Shown here: piece after piece, positions 1 through 6,572 of the stretch
Position numbering within the stretch: the first letter of the stretch is position 1
How the letters are laid out: each line of letters begins with the position of its first letter
Source of the DNA: Spartobacteria bacterium
GTDB taxonomy: Bacteria > Verrucomicrobiota > Verrucomicrobiia > Chthoniobacterales > UBA6821
Reading direction: 5' to 3'
NCBI GenBank assembly: GCA_947482345.1
Contig: CANKJN010000014.1
Coordinates: forward strand, 1 to 34,836
Length of the DNA: 34,836 nt
Program-made: the position numbers and the translations under genes
Notes under the pieces: model-generated
Seen by the model: only the letters and a program-made list of their open reading frames with translations
The model's database searches: none
Told to the model about the DNA's origin: nothing

Positions 1-505
1 GTTTTTTAGATTTCCTTGTAATAGCTCGCTGCTCCGTCTTTGTGAGCGATTCAATCTCACGCTTTACCCCGAGAAAGAACTCACGCAGGGGCTTTCCATC
101 CTCACTGAACTCAGTCCATGAGAACCCCAGAGTCGTGTTGGATTTCTGATTTTTTGTAGGTTCAGGAGCTAGGTTCTCTTTTTGAAGCTTCCGCAAAGCA
201 GCTTGGCAAGCTGCCTTAATCATATCCCATGCCGCACCTTGGATGATTCCCTCGATCATCAATGCACCCAAGGCTTGCAACCAAGGATCAGGCTCCTGAA
301 GGCAATACTTGACCTTTAGACCCTTCTTTCGATCACACTCTTCAACCAGAGGATACAGGACTTTGAAATAGAGTAGGTATTGGAGACGACTCCTGTATGT
401 GCTACCGCGACGCTTTAGTTTTGCAGGGATAAAAACCCCACGGATGGGCTTCTTGGGAACAAGATCAACCTCAAGGGTCTTTGTGTTGATCTTGATATAG
501 CTCAT
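1..505 (-). CDS. Unrecognised protein downstream of hsdM, partial (C-terminus outside window)
   Basis: An open frame of 168 codons begins at an ATG (503-505) and has no stop before the window edge. It is absent from the ORF track because it runs off the end. It starts 4 nt after the hsdM stop codon, so it is almost certainly co-transcribed with the hsd genes. The N-terminus reads MSYIKINTKTLEVDL and is basic. A mildly hydrophobic stretch near residues 78-100 (LGALMIEGIIQGAAWDM) is too polar to be a clear membrane segment. The C-terminal half is charged and probably helical. The reading looks less GC-rich than hsdM. I do not recognise a family. Its place as the last visible gene of a type I restriction island suggests an accessory defence role, which is inference only. 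Confidence 0.7.
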   Translation of the reverse strand, partial: MSYIKINTKTLEVDLVPKKPIRGVFIPAKLKRRGSTYRSRLQYLLYFKVLYPLVEECDRKKGLKVKYCLQEPDPWLQALGALMIEGIIQGAAWDMIKAACQAALRKLQKENLAPEPTKNQKSNTTLGFSWTEFSEDGKPLREFFLGVKREIESLTKTEQRAITRKSKK

Positions 506-509
506 CTCA

Positions 510-1973
510 CTACCCCTTCAGATCCTCGGCGAAGGTGGCGAATTGCTCGAGGGCGGCTTCGAGGTCTTCGGTGATGTCGGCGGCGATGACTTCGGGGGCC
601 GGGAGGTTGGCGGAGTCTTCGAGGGCTTCGTCCTTGAGCCAGAAGATATCGAGGTTGACCTTATCGCGTTTGATCAGCTCCTCGTAGCTGAAGGGCTTGA
701 AGCGCTCGGTCTCCGTCCGCTCGAAGCGGTTCTTGGAATTGAAGCTGGCGACGAAGTCGTCGAGATCGGCCTTCTTGAGGGGATTCTCCTTGAGGGTAAA
801 GTGCTTATTGGTCCGCAGATCGTAGATCCAGAGCTTTTCGGTCCACGGCCTCTTATCGGAGGCGGGCTTGCGGTCGAAGAAGAGGACATTCGCCTTCACC
901 CCCTGCGCGTAGAAGATCCCTGTCGGCAGCCTCAGCAGCGTGTGGACATCGGCCTGCTTGAGCAGGGCGCGGCGGATCGTCTCCCCCGCCCCACCCTCGA
1001 AGAGCACGTTGTCCGGCAGGACCACTGCCGCACAGCCATGCTGCTTGAGGATCGTGAAGATGTGCTGGAGGAAGTTGAGCTGCTTGTTGCTCGTGCTCGC
1101 CCAGAAGTCATCCCGGTTGGTCGTCAGGCTCTCCTTGGACTGCTCTCCTGCCTCATTCACGATGGTGACACTGCTTTTTTTGCCAAAGGGAGGATTAGCC
1201 AGGACGAGATCGTACTCGCCGTGTTTCCCTGCGAGGCCATCCTTGGTGACCACCGGAAGATCGCCTGCATCCGCTCCGCTCCCGATGCCGTGGAGCAGGA
1301 GATTCATCGCACAGAGACGCGTGACGCTGTCGACCAGCTCGATGCCATAGAGGGTACCGTTCTTGAGCTGCTTCTTCTGCTCGCGATCTAGGGAGAAGTG
1401 CTTGGCGATGTAGTCATGCGCGGCGAGTAGGAAGCCACCCGTTCCACAGGCCGGATCACAGATCGTCTGACCCGGCTTGGGTGCCATCACCTCGACCATG
1501 ACGGCGATAAGCGGACGAGGGGTGAAGTATTGGCCGGCTCCACCCTTCACGTCGGCGGCGTTCTTCTCCAGCAGGCCCTCGTAGGCATCCCCCTTGATGT
1601 CGACCTCGAGACTCGTCCACTGCTCCTTGTCGATCAGATCGACGATCAGGCGACGGAGCTTGGCCGGATCTTGGATCTTGTTCTGCGCCTTGCGGAAGAT
1701 GATCCCGAGCATTCCGGGACGCTTGCCGAGTTCCTCAAGGGTATGCCGGTAATGGGTCTCAAGCGCATCCCCGTCGAGCTTCAAGAGGGATTCCCAGTTG
1801 AATCCAGCCGGAATCGCCGAGGGCTTGTTGAAGGGAGGTTTCGACTGCTCATCCACCATCTTGAGGAATAGAAGGAAGGTCAACTGCTCGACATAGTCCC
1901 CATAGGAGAGCCCGTCATCCCGAAGGATGTTGCAGTAGTTCCAGAGCTTTTGGACGAGGGCGGGGGCGGTCAT
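510..1973 (-). CDS. hsdM: Type I restriction-modification methyltransferase subunit HsdM
   Basis: HsdM carries the N6-adenine methyltransferase activity of a type I restriction-modification complex (M2S methylase, R2M2S nuclease). At 487 aa it has the usual family size. The N-terminal helical domain (about 1-140) is followed by the methylase core. The SAM-binding motif I is DPACGTGGF (about 173-181) and the catalytic motif IV is NPPF (260-263). YFTPR at about 149-153 is typical of the family. The gene starts 4 nt after the stop of the PIN gene and is followed 4 nt later by an unrecognised ORF, so translation is likely coupled. Its separation from hsdS and hsdR by two TA-like modules is unusual. 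Confidence 0.96.
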   Translation of the reverse strand: MTAPALVQKLWNYCNILRDDGLSYGDYVEQLTFLLFLKMVDEQSKPPFNKPSAIPAGFNWESLLKLDGDALETHYRHTLEELGKRPGMLGIIFRKAQNKIQDPAKLRRLIVDLIDKEQWTSLEVDIKGDAYEGLLEKNAADVKGGAGQYFTPRPLIAVMVEVMAPKPGQTICDPACGTGGFLLAAHDYIAKHFSLDREQKKQLKNGTLYGIELVDSVTRLCAMNLLLHGIGSGADAGDLPVVTKDGLAGKHGEYDLVLANPPFGKKSSVTIVNEAGEQSKESLTTNRDDFWASTSNKQLNFLQHIFTILKQHGCAAVVLPDNVLFEGGAGETIRRALLKQADVHTLLRLPTGIFYAQGVKANVLFFDRKPASDKRPWTEKLWIYDLRTNKHFTLKENPLKKADLDDFVASFNSKNRFERTETERFKPFSYEELIKRDKVNLDIFWLKDEALEDSANLPAPEVIAADITEDLEAALEQFATFAEDLKG

Positions 1974-1977
1974 GGCA

Positions 1978-2472
1978 CTAGAATTTCCAACCCTCGCGCC
2001 TCATCAGCCCAAGAAAACTGATACAAGGAACTCCCATTTCTCGACAAACATCAGGGATAAAATGCGTCCTCTTCGGATTACGCTTTTCCGATGCCGGAGT
2101 CTCCTGGGTGACGACTACACCATCTCGGATCCTTGCAAGTGCAATGATGTAGGCATCAGCCTCTTCATGCACTGCTTTTGAATCGATGAGACCCGGAAAA
2201 CGGGTCTGGATGGACAATGCTTCAGCCAAAACCTCCTCCAGCGGGATAAAAATTTTCGCCCTGGCCTTTGCCCATGTTGTTAATTCGCTAGTTCCCACCG
2301 CTTCTAGTTCCTCTTGAACAATCTTGGGGGAAATCCAACGCTCTTGAGCGATCAACTCATCCACGCATGTGATCAGGGAACTAAATACATCCGTAGGAAA
2401 ATACCTCGATTGCCAGTCCATGAGGACATTCGTATCGATGGAATAAATAGCTTTTCCAGAGCCATCACTCAT
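1978..2472 (-). CDS. PIN-like nuclease, DUF4411 type, partner of XRE-ImmA
   Basis: This is a 164-aa protein when started at ATG 2470-2472 (MSDGSGKAIYSIDTN). The longer frame in the ORF track adds 20 residues that overlap the end of the preceding gene. The N-terminal YSIDTNVLMDW is the first acidic motif of a PIN-like RNase. Further acidic residues occur in VHEEADAYIIALA, and a VVTQE strand leads into the last motif. DUF4411 proteins are known neighbours of XRE-ImmA/IrrE proteins in two-gene loci. The start overlaps the stop of the upstream xre-immA gene by 8 nt, and its stop lies 4 nt before hsdM. A toxin-like RNase role is inferred from fold and context. An alternative is a DNA- or tRNA-cutting defence effector. 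Confidence 0.8.
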   Translation of the reverse strand: MSDGSGKAIYSIDTNVLMDWQSRYFPTDVFSSLITCVDELIAQERWISPKIVQEELEAVGTSELTTWAKARAKIFIPLEEVLAEALSIQTRFPGLIDSKAVHEEADAYIIALARIRDGVVVTQETPASEKRNPKRTHFIPDVCREMGVPCISFLGLMRREGWKF

Positions 2473-3649
2473 TGGCGTCTCCTCGTGCTGGAGTTTCGCG
2501 CAACGAGTCCCGCAGCTTAGAAAAATGCTCAAACTTGAGATCCAAATACCTCGAGGCGTCTACAGATGTGATGCGGTTCGCCTCTAAGGCCTGAAGCACG
2601 AGTTGTACATAGGGGCGGCCACTTCGTCCGATGGTTTTGTCAACCGGATGGGCGAAGCCGCCCCCTCGTGGTGGGAGCGTGGCCACATAGTCATCCCAGC
2701 CTTTTTTCCAAGCTGTATACTCCGGCCAGCTCATCAGCCCCGAAGTTTGCAGGCGCGTTGCCATCGCCAGCGGCGTGATACGGAATCGTCGAGCCAGACG
2801 CCGTACAGAGGGGATATCCCAAAAATCGGGACGACTTGGCAGTACGGCACGGAGAGCATTTTCCGGCACCAGGGCGAAGCTCGTAGCAGCCTCGGCAAAT
2901 CGCTCCAGTTGCTCCCAATCTTTCCCACTGCGGCGTTCGCGCAATGCGGGCACCTCTTCATTTCCCGCGGCGAGCATCACATGGATGAGCTCATGCAGAA
3001 GGGTATAGTTTCGGGAATCCGGCCATTCCTTGGAATTGATTGCCACTACAGGCAGAGGAAAACGGAGCAGGGATAAGCCACGAGCTTCCGAGAGTTCAAC
3101 TTTCGGAAACTGAAAGACAAAGATACCGAGTTTCTCTGCTGCAGCACGCCATTCGCGCCATGCCTGCCATTCGTCTCTCCATCTCGTTTGCACCGAGACA
3201 TCCACATCCAAGGCCACCCTCAGCCTCTCGCCGACCTGATCTGGCTTTTCCCTCAAATGAGCCTGCAATTGAAAGGAAGTCGGCTCTTCCCCGAGTTCCT
3301 CCATCAGCGCGAGAGCGTTTTCCCTCCGATTGATCATCTGGCGTAGGGCCAACCGCAACTCCGGGGATTCCTGCCCCGGAGTCACTCCCGGCAAGCGACG
3401 GTATTCTGCCGCAAGAGACGGAACCTGCGGCGGGGAGGGCAGGAAAAATAGATTAAGTGGCCTATGAAGAAAACGGGCTAACTCCTGCACCTGTCGTAAC
3501 GTGGGAGGTCTCTCACCACTCTCCCAGGCTTCGACCCGTTCTCGCTTTACATGGAGACGCTCTGCAATTCTGTCCACGGCATAGCCTCCCTCCTGCCGAG
3601 CCCATTCGAGCACAGATGGATTGATCGGAACTGGCAAAACGGAAGGCAT
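2465..3649 (-). CDS. XRE-family regulator fused to ImmA/IrrE (DUF955) metallopeptidase
   Basis: This 394-aa protein has two parts. An N-terminal helix-turn-helix (about 20-70, including IAERLHVKRERVEAWESGERPP) is typical of XRE regulators. A C-terminal zinc peptidase of the ImmA/IrrE family carries LLHELIHVM (HELIH at 219-223). Related proteins act as repressors or antitoxins, or cleave a partner repressor in response to a signal. It overlaps the PIN gene by 8 nt, which marks the two as one module. A promoter-like sequence overlapping a palindrome lies in the 53-nt gap before its start, suggesting autoregulation. Whether the peptidase acts on itself, on the PIN protein or on another regulator cannot be seen from sequence. 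Confidence 0.9.
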   Translation of the reverse strand: MPSVLPVPINPSVLEWARQEGGYAVDRIAERLHVKRERVEAWESGERPPTLRQVQELARFLHRPLNLFFLPSPPQVPSLAAEYRRLPGVTPGQESPELRLALRQMINRRENALALMEELGEEPTSFQLQAHLREKPDQVGERLRVALDVDVSVQTRWRDEWQAWREWRAAAEKLGIFVFQFPKVELSEARGLSLLRFPLPVVAINSKEWPDSRNYTLLHELIHVMLAAGNEEVPALRERRSGKDWEQLERFAEAATSFALVPENALRAVLPSRPDFWDIPSVRRLARRFRITPLAMATRLQTSGLMSWPEYTAWKKGWDDYVATLPPRGGGFAHPVDKTIGRSGRPYVQLVLQALEANRITSVDASRYLDLKFEHFSKLRDSLRETPARGDANE

Positions 3650-3665
3650 GAGTAATTGTTTAATC

Positions 3666-3696
3666 TACTCTATAGAGAATATTCTGCGAGCCCCAA
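3666..3696 (-). promoter_or_regulatory. Candidate internal promoter and operator of the xre-immA/PIN module
   Basis: In the gap between the hsdS stop and the xre-immA start, the minus strand reads TTGGGG (3691-3696), 16 nt, then TATAGA (3669-3674). This resembles a sigma-70 promoter with a weak -35 box. The -10 box sits inside the perfect palindrome CTCTATAGAG (3668-3677), and a second short palindrome GAATATTC (3677-3684) abuts it. A repressor bound there would block the promoter. The start codon lies about 20 nt downstream. The palindromes are seen directly; promoter function and XRE binding are inference. Confidence 0.45.
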
Positions 3697-3702
3697 TCAG
3701 AT

Positions 3703-5031
3703 TCAATTAAACGCCTTCTGAAGGATGGATTGGCGGAGGCGGGAAGCGCGTTGTAGGTTGACCGAGACGCTGGCTTCCAGTTCTTCGATGACGCTGAGGC
3801 GGCGTTCGACTTCTTCGACGATCCGTTTTTGTTCAGAGAGAGGAGGAAGCGGTACTGGTACTGCTCGAATATCATCTAAACCGAGCCCCACTTTTGTCGC
3901 CCCACGCTGAAGTTTCTTCAGTCGCCCCCAACCTCCTTCAGATGCACTGAGATAATAAGCAATGTATGCTGGGTTTACGCACGAAAGGGGCCGAGCAAGT
4001 GCTACGTGCTGATTGATGTATGCTTCCCCAATACCGTTTGGTACAAGCCCTACCATTCCCACATCTGCTGTGATTGATATGAGCACGTCGTTCGGCTGAA
4101 CAACGGTTCGAGTTCCTTCCGCTCCTTTTGGAGGCTCAACGTATTGAATATCTTGAAGATCGAGACGAATGTCTTCGTGTTCTAAATTGCCAATACGCAA
4201 AAAGATTGAACCATTGTCTGAATAGTAAGCCGCCCAGCCACGAGAACCGCTGGTGATAAATGAAAATACTGCATCAGACATGCACCACACCCACCCCTCA
4301 GGTAGCTTTGGGAGGTTGGTGGTATAGGGGGCAGTGGGTTCTTTGTATTTGCCGCGGCCGGTCCAGTTCTTGCGGCGTTCGGTAAGGATGCTCTGGAGGA
4401 GTTTTTCTCCTGTTTCGTAGGAATGGCCCTCGGCTTTGGCGAGTGAGGCCTCGGTTGGGACGAGCTTACCTTCGCAGGCGGCTTTCAGAACCGCAGCGCG
4501 GTAGCGCTTGAGATTCACCTGAACGCGCTTGAGAGCCACCACACCGGCTTCCAGCCGGGTGAACTGCTTCTCGATCTCGGCAACGATTTCGCGCTGCTCG
4601 TCGAGGGATGGTAGGGGGATTTCCTTCTCGAAGGTTTTCTTCGTCGAGACAAAGGGCTGAGCCGATCCGCTTCGAATCCAAAACTGCTCATCATTGAGAA
4701 GATACCACAGATATTTCAGTTCAATCTTCTCAGGATCGGGCCAGACGACATGGGTATTGGCAATAGCTGACCAACGGCCTTGAGCGATGAAGCATTTTCC
4801 ACAACGGGCACCTACTGCCGAAACAATGATGGCATCTCCCTCATATCCATATTCCGTGTGCCAGACATCCTGACCGGAGGCGCTAAAGGCTGGATAAAGC
4901 CCATCGACGGGTTCTGAATGAAGCTTCCCCTTGATCAGCTTCCCATTACCGGAATGGTGCCGAGCAATCTCATGAAGCGCCACGGTGCGTAATGCACGGG
5001 GTTTCGTTGGTGATTGGAGAAGGACACTCAT
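3703..5031 (-). CDS. hsdS: Type I restriction-modification specificity subunit HsdS
   Basis: HsdS sets the DNA target of the restriction-modification complex through two target recognition domains (TRDs). Started at ATG 5029-5031 (MSVLLQSPTK) it has 442 aa; the ORF track extends it 26 residues to a TTG. The family layout is clear. TRD1 ends in a conserved helix (IPLPSLDEQREIVAEIEKQF). A central conserved stretch (LKAACEGKLVPTEAS) precedes TRD2, which opens with LPEGWVW. The second helix (LPPLSEQKRIVEEVERRL) ends in LRQSILQKAF. The DNA in the TRDs looks less GC-rich than that of the conserved helices. The gene lies between the SecB-like gene and xre-immA, away from hsdM. The start is uncertain. 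Confidence 0.95.
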   Translation of the reverse strand: MSVLLQSPTKPRALRTVALHEIARHHSGNGKLIKGKLHSEPVDGLYPAFSASGQDVWHTEYGYEGDAIIVSAVGARCGKCFIAQGRWSAIANTHVVWPDPEKIELKYLWYLLNDEQFWIRSGSAQPFVSTKKTFEKEIPLPSLDEQREIVAEIEKQFTRLEAGVVALKRVQVNLKRYRAAVLKAACEGKLVPTEASLAKAEGHSYETGEKLLQSILTERRKNWTGRGKYKEPTAPYTTNLPKLPEGWVWCMSDAVFSFITSGSRGWAAYYSDNGSIFLRIGNLEHEDIRLDLQDIQYVEPPKGAEGTRTVVQPNDVLISITADVGMVGLVPNGIGEAYINQHVALARPLSCVNPAYIAYYLSASEGGWGRLKKLQRGATKVGLGLDDIRAVPVPLPPLSEQKRIVEEVERRLSVIEELEASVSVNLQRASRLRQSILQKAFN

Positions 5032-5206
5032 CGGTAAGAACCAAGTGATAGGCTTAAAAGAGGCTAATAGTGATCGTGTACTATGCTTATCCGCACCTAT
5101 TAAGCCCAAAACGATGATTCCATGGGGCTATTTGACAGGTTGCCACCCCTCCATCCGCATCATCGGGGTTCGATTTCCGCTTTGGGCGAGGTTTGGAGGC
5201 TGAGGG

Positions 5207-5719
5207 TCATTTCTTCACCTGTTTTTTGCCTGATGGCTTTTTAGCCCCATACGACGGAGCCTCCTCGGCAACGCGACTTGTGGAAAGCGTTGCCGTTGTT
5301 GGTGGCTTGGGCTCCACAAAGGTGATTGAGGGAAGAGTCACCATGCCCCTTGAGTTTCTTGCTGTTAGACTGGCAATCATTTCCCGGCAGGCCCCATAGA
5401 GCATGGATGCACCCGTTATCTCAATGAGCTGAGAAGCCTTCTCCCGAGGGTAGGCTTCATTGACTTTGAAGTAACCGGCAATCCGAACCATCCCAGTATA
5501 AACGGAAGGGACTCCATTCTGTTCGTCTCCAAAATGAACTGTCAGTTCTATACGCCAACGCAGCGGATCCTCTTCATGCGGTGAGAAAGCCCGATTTACC
5601 TTAAGTCCAAGAGAACTATGAGCATTCTCATGCTCTGAAGCATGGACTTCAATATCGAGAAACTCGTAAGCCTCGATCTGAATGGGAGATGCCCTAAGCG
5701 GCTTTGGCTGTGTCGTCAT
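5207..5719 (-). CDS. SecB-like chaperone of a toxin-antitoxin-chaperone module
   Basis: This is a 170-aa protein with a beta-rich body (LRWRIELTVHFGD, YTGMVRIAGYFKVN) and a helix ITGASMLYGACREMIASLTARN followed by a VTLPSITF strand. That pattern matches SecB, where a helix with the (A/C)RE motif precedes the final proline-rich strand. The C-terminal 35 residues are Lys/Pro-rich and probably disordered. Its start overlaps the end of the antitoxin gene by 26 nt. SecB-like chaperones encoded after a HigB-HigA pair are known from the Mycobacterium tuberculosis Rv1955-Rv1957 TAC system, where the chaperone protects the antitoxin from degradation. The order and overlaps here fit that model. A general SecB used for export is less likely given the context. 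Confidence 0.78.
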   Translation of the reverse strand: MTTQPKPLRASPIQIEAYEFLDIEVHASEHENAHSSLGLKVNRAFSPHEEDPLRWRIELTVHFGDEQNGVPSVYTGMVRIAGYFKVNEAYPREKASQLIEITGASMLYGACREMIASLTARNSRGMVTLPSITFVEPKPPTTATLSTSRVAEEAPSYGAKKPSGKKQVKK

Positions 5720-6122
5720 TGGGAGAGTAGTCGGGGAGCTTAAAACTCACCGCTGCGGGTTTGCGGAGGGTGGCTGTAGCCTGGAAGGCTGGGTGAACTT
5801 CGGAGTCCTGCCAGCTATACCAGCGAACGGAATGTGTGGAGGGAGCGAGTTTGTGATGCAGTTTGGCTTTCACGGCGCGAGCCGCCCGAACCATGGTCTG
5901 GATGGTGAAGTTCCCATTCGCCGAGAGCATGGCGGTGACACGGGAGGGCTGCACCCCCATGCGCCGTGCGAGCTCCACCTTGGAAATCCCCTGTTCCTTC
6001 ATCATTTCGGCCAGTGCATCGGCAAACTGGAGGTGATGCAGGTCCGCCTCCCCCTCGACGGAAAGAGGGGCTGCGAAGAAGTCGGCTACGGGATTCTTCC
6101 CTTTGATCTTTTCAATTTTCAT
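5694..6122 (-). CDS. higA: HigA-type XRE antitoxin with a long C-terminal tail
   Basis: This 142-aa protein has a helix-turn-helix at about 40-75 (ISKVELARRMGVQPSRVTAML). A C-terminal tail of roughly 45-50 residues contains RWYSW and several aromatic residues. In TAC systems the antitoxin carries a C-terminal chaperone-addiction segment that makes it aggregation-prone and protease-sensitive unless bound by SecB. The hydrophobic, aromatic tail fits that role by inference. The gene overlaps the toxin by 11 nt and the chaperone by 26 nt, so the three are translationally coupled. It likely represses its own operon through the palindrome before the toxin gene. Confidence 0.87.
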   Translation of the reverse strand: MKIEKIKGKNPVADFFAAPLSVEGEADLHHLQFADALAEMMKEQGISKVELARRMGVQPSRVTAMLSANGNFTIQTMVRAARAVKAKLHHKLAPSTHSVRWYSWQDSEVHPAFQATATLRKPAAVSFKLPDYSPNDDTAKAA

Positions 6123-6549
6123 GGTCGAGGAGTTTGAGTCTGAATCGTGTGGTGGAGACTTTCTTGGCGGCGAGGTAGCGATTGCGGAGGGATTGGGCGC
6201 GGGCGATGTCGGCCTGCTGCTCCTTCTTGTTGTTTTTGGTTCCTCCGTTGGTCGCGATGATTAGCTGGGGATCGAGCCCTTCAACCTCGTCGTAGAAGGC
6301 ATAGAGGCGAAGGCCGGGCCGCTTAAACTCGAAGATGCCATCCCTGACGCTGCGAAAGGTAAATTCGTTCTCGAAGCGGTCATGTTCGGCAACGGTCTGG
6401 ATGCGGGTGATGAGGGATTCTGCTCCCCTAGGGTTGCTCTTCCTCAGAGTGGTCAGGAACTCGTAGGCGAGATCCCGTCCATCCAATCCAAGGGTGACAA
6501 CGCGTCGGGCTGAACCAAGGTGGATGCTGGTGAGGGTGATTTCAACCAT
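6112..6549 (-). CDS. higB: HigB-type (RelE superfamily, Gp49-like) toxin
   Basis: This is a 145-aa protein when started at ATG 6547-6549 (MVEITLTS). A GTG at 6556-6558 would add three residues but lies inside the upstream palindrome. The core resembles Gp49/HigB (DUF891) toxins: FRSVRDGIFEFKRPGLRLYAFYD followed by IIATNGGTKNNKKEQQADI. In this family the basic residues after the strand carry ribosome-dependent mRNA cleavage. The toxin-first order (toxin, antitoxin, SecB-like chaperone) matches known HigB-HigA TAC operons. It follows the hsdR stop by about 20 nt. I infer mRNA interferase activity from the family; no catalytic test is possible from sequence. Confidence 0.87.
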   Translation of the reverse strand: MVEITLTSIHLGSARRVVTLGLDGRDLAYEFLTTLRKSNPRGAESLITRIQTVAEHDRFENEFTFRSVRDGIFEFKRPGLRLYAFYDEVEGLDPQLIIATNGGTKNNKKEQQADIARAQSLRNRYLAAKKVSTTRFRLKLLDHEN

Positions 6550-6550
6550 A

Positions 6551-6572
6551 AATTTCACATATATGTGAAATT
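6551..6572. promoter_or_regulatory. Perfect 22-bp palindrome: candidate HigA operator
   Basis: The half-site AATTTCACATA is followed immediately by its exact reverse complement. The palindrome covers the last two bases (read on the minus strand) of the hsdR stop codon at one end and the possible GTG start of the toxin at the other. Such dyads directly before higBA-type genes are usually antitoxin-binding operators. Being AT-rich inside a GC-rich operon makes it stand out. It could also form a hairpin in read-through mRNA from hsdR and limit toxin translation. Confidence 0.7.

Noticed and set aside
5110-5206. tRNA-like 3' end (CGGGGTTCGATTTCCG) between the SecB-like gene and hsdS
   Set aside because: The T-arm spacing is wrong for a normal 5+7+5 arm, no acceptor or anticodon arm pairs, and no CCA-like end follows. 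It is not called as a tRNA or attachment site.
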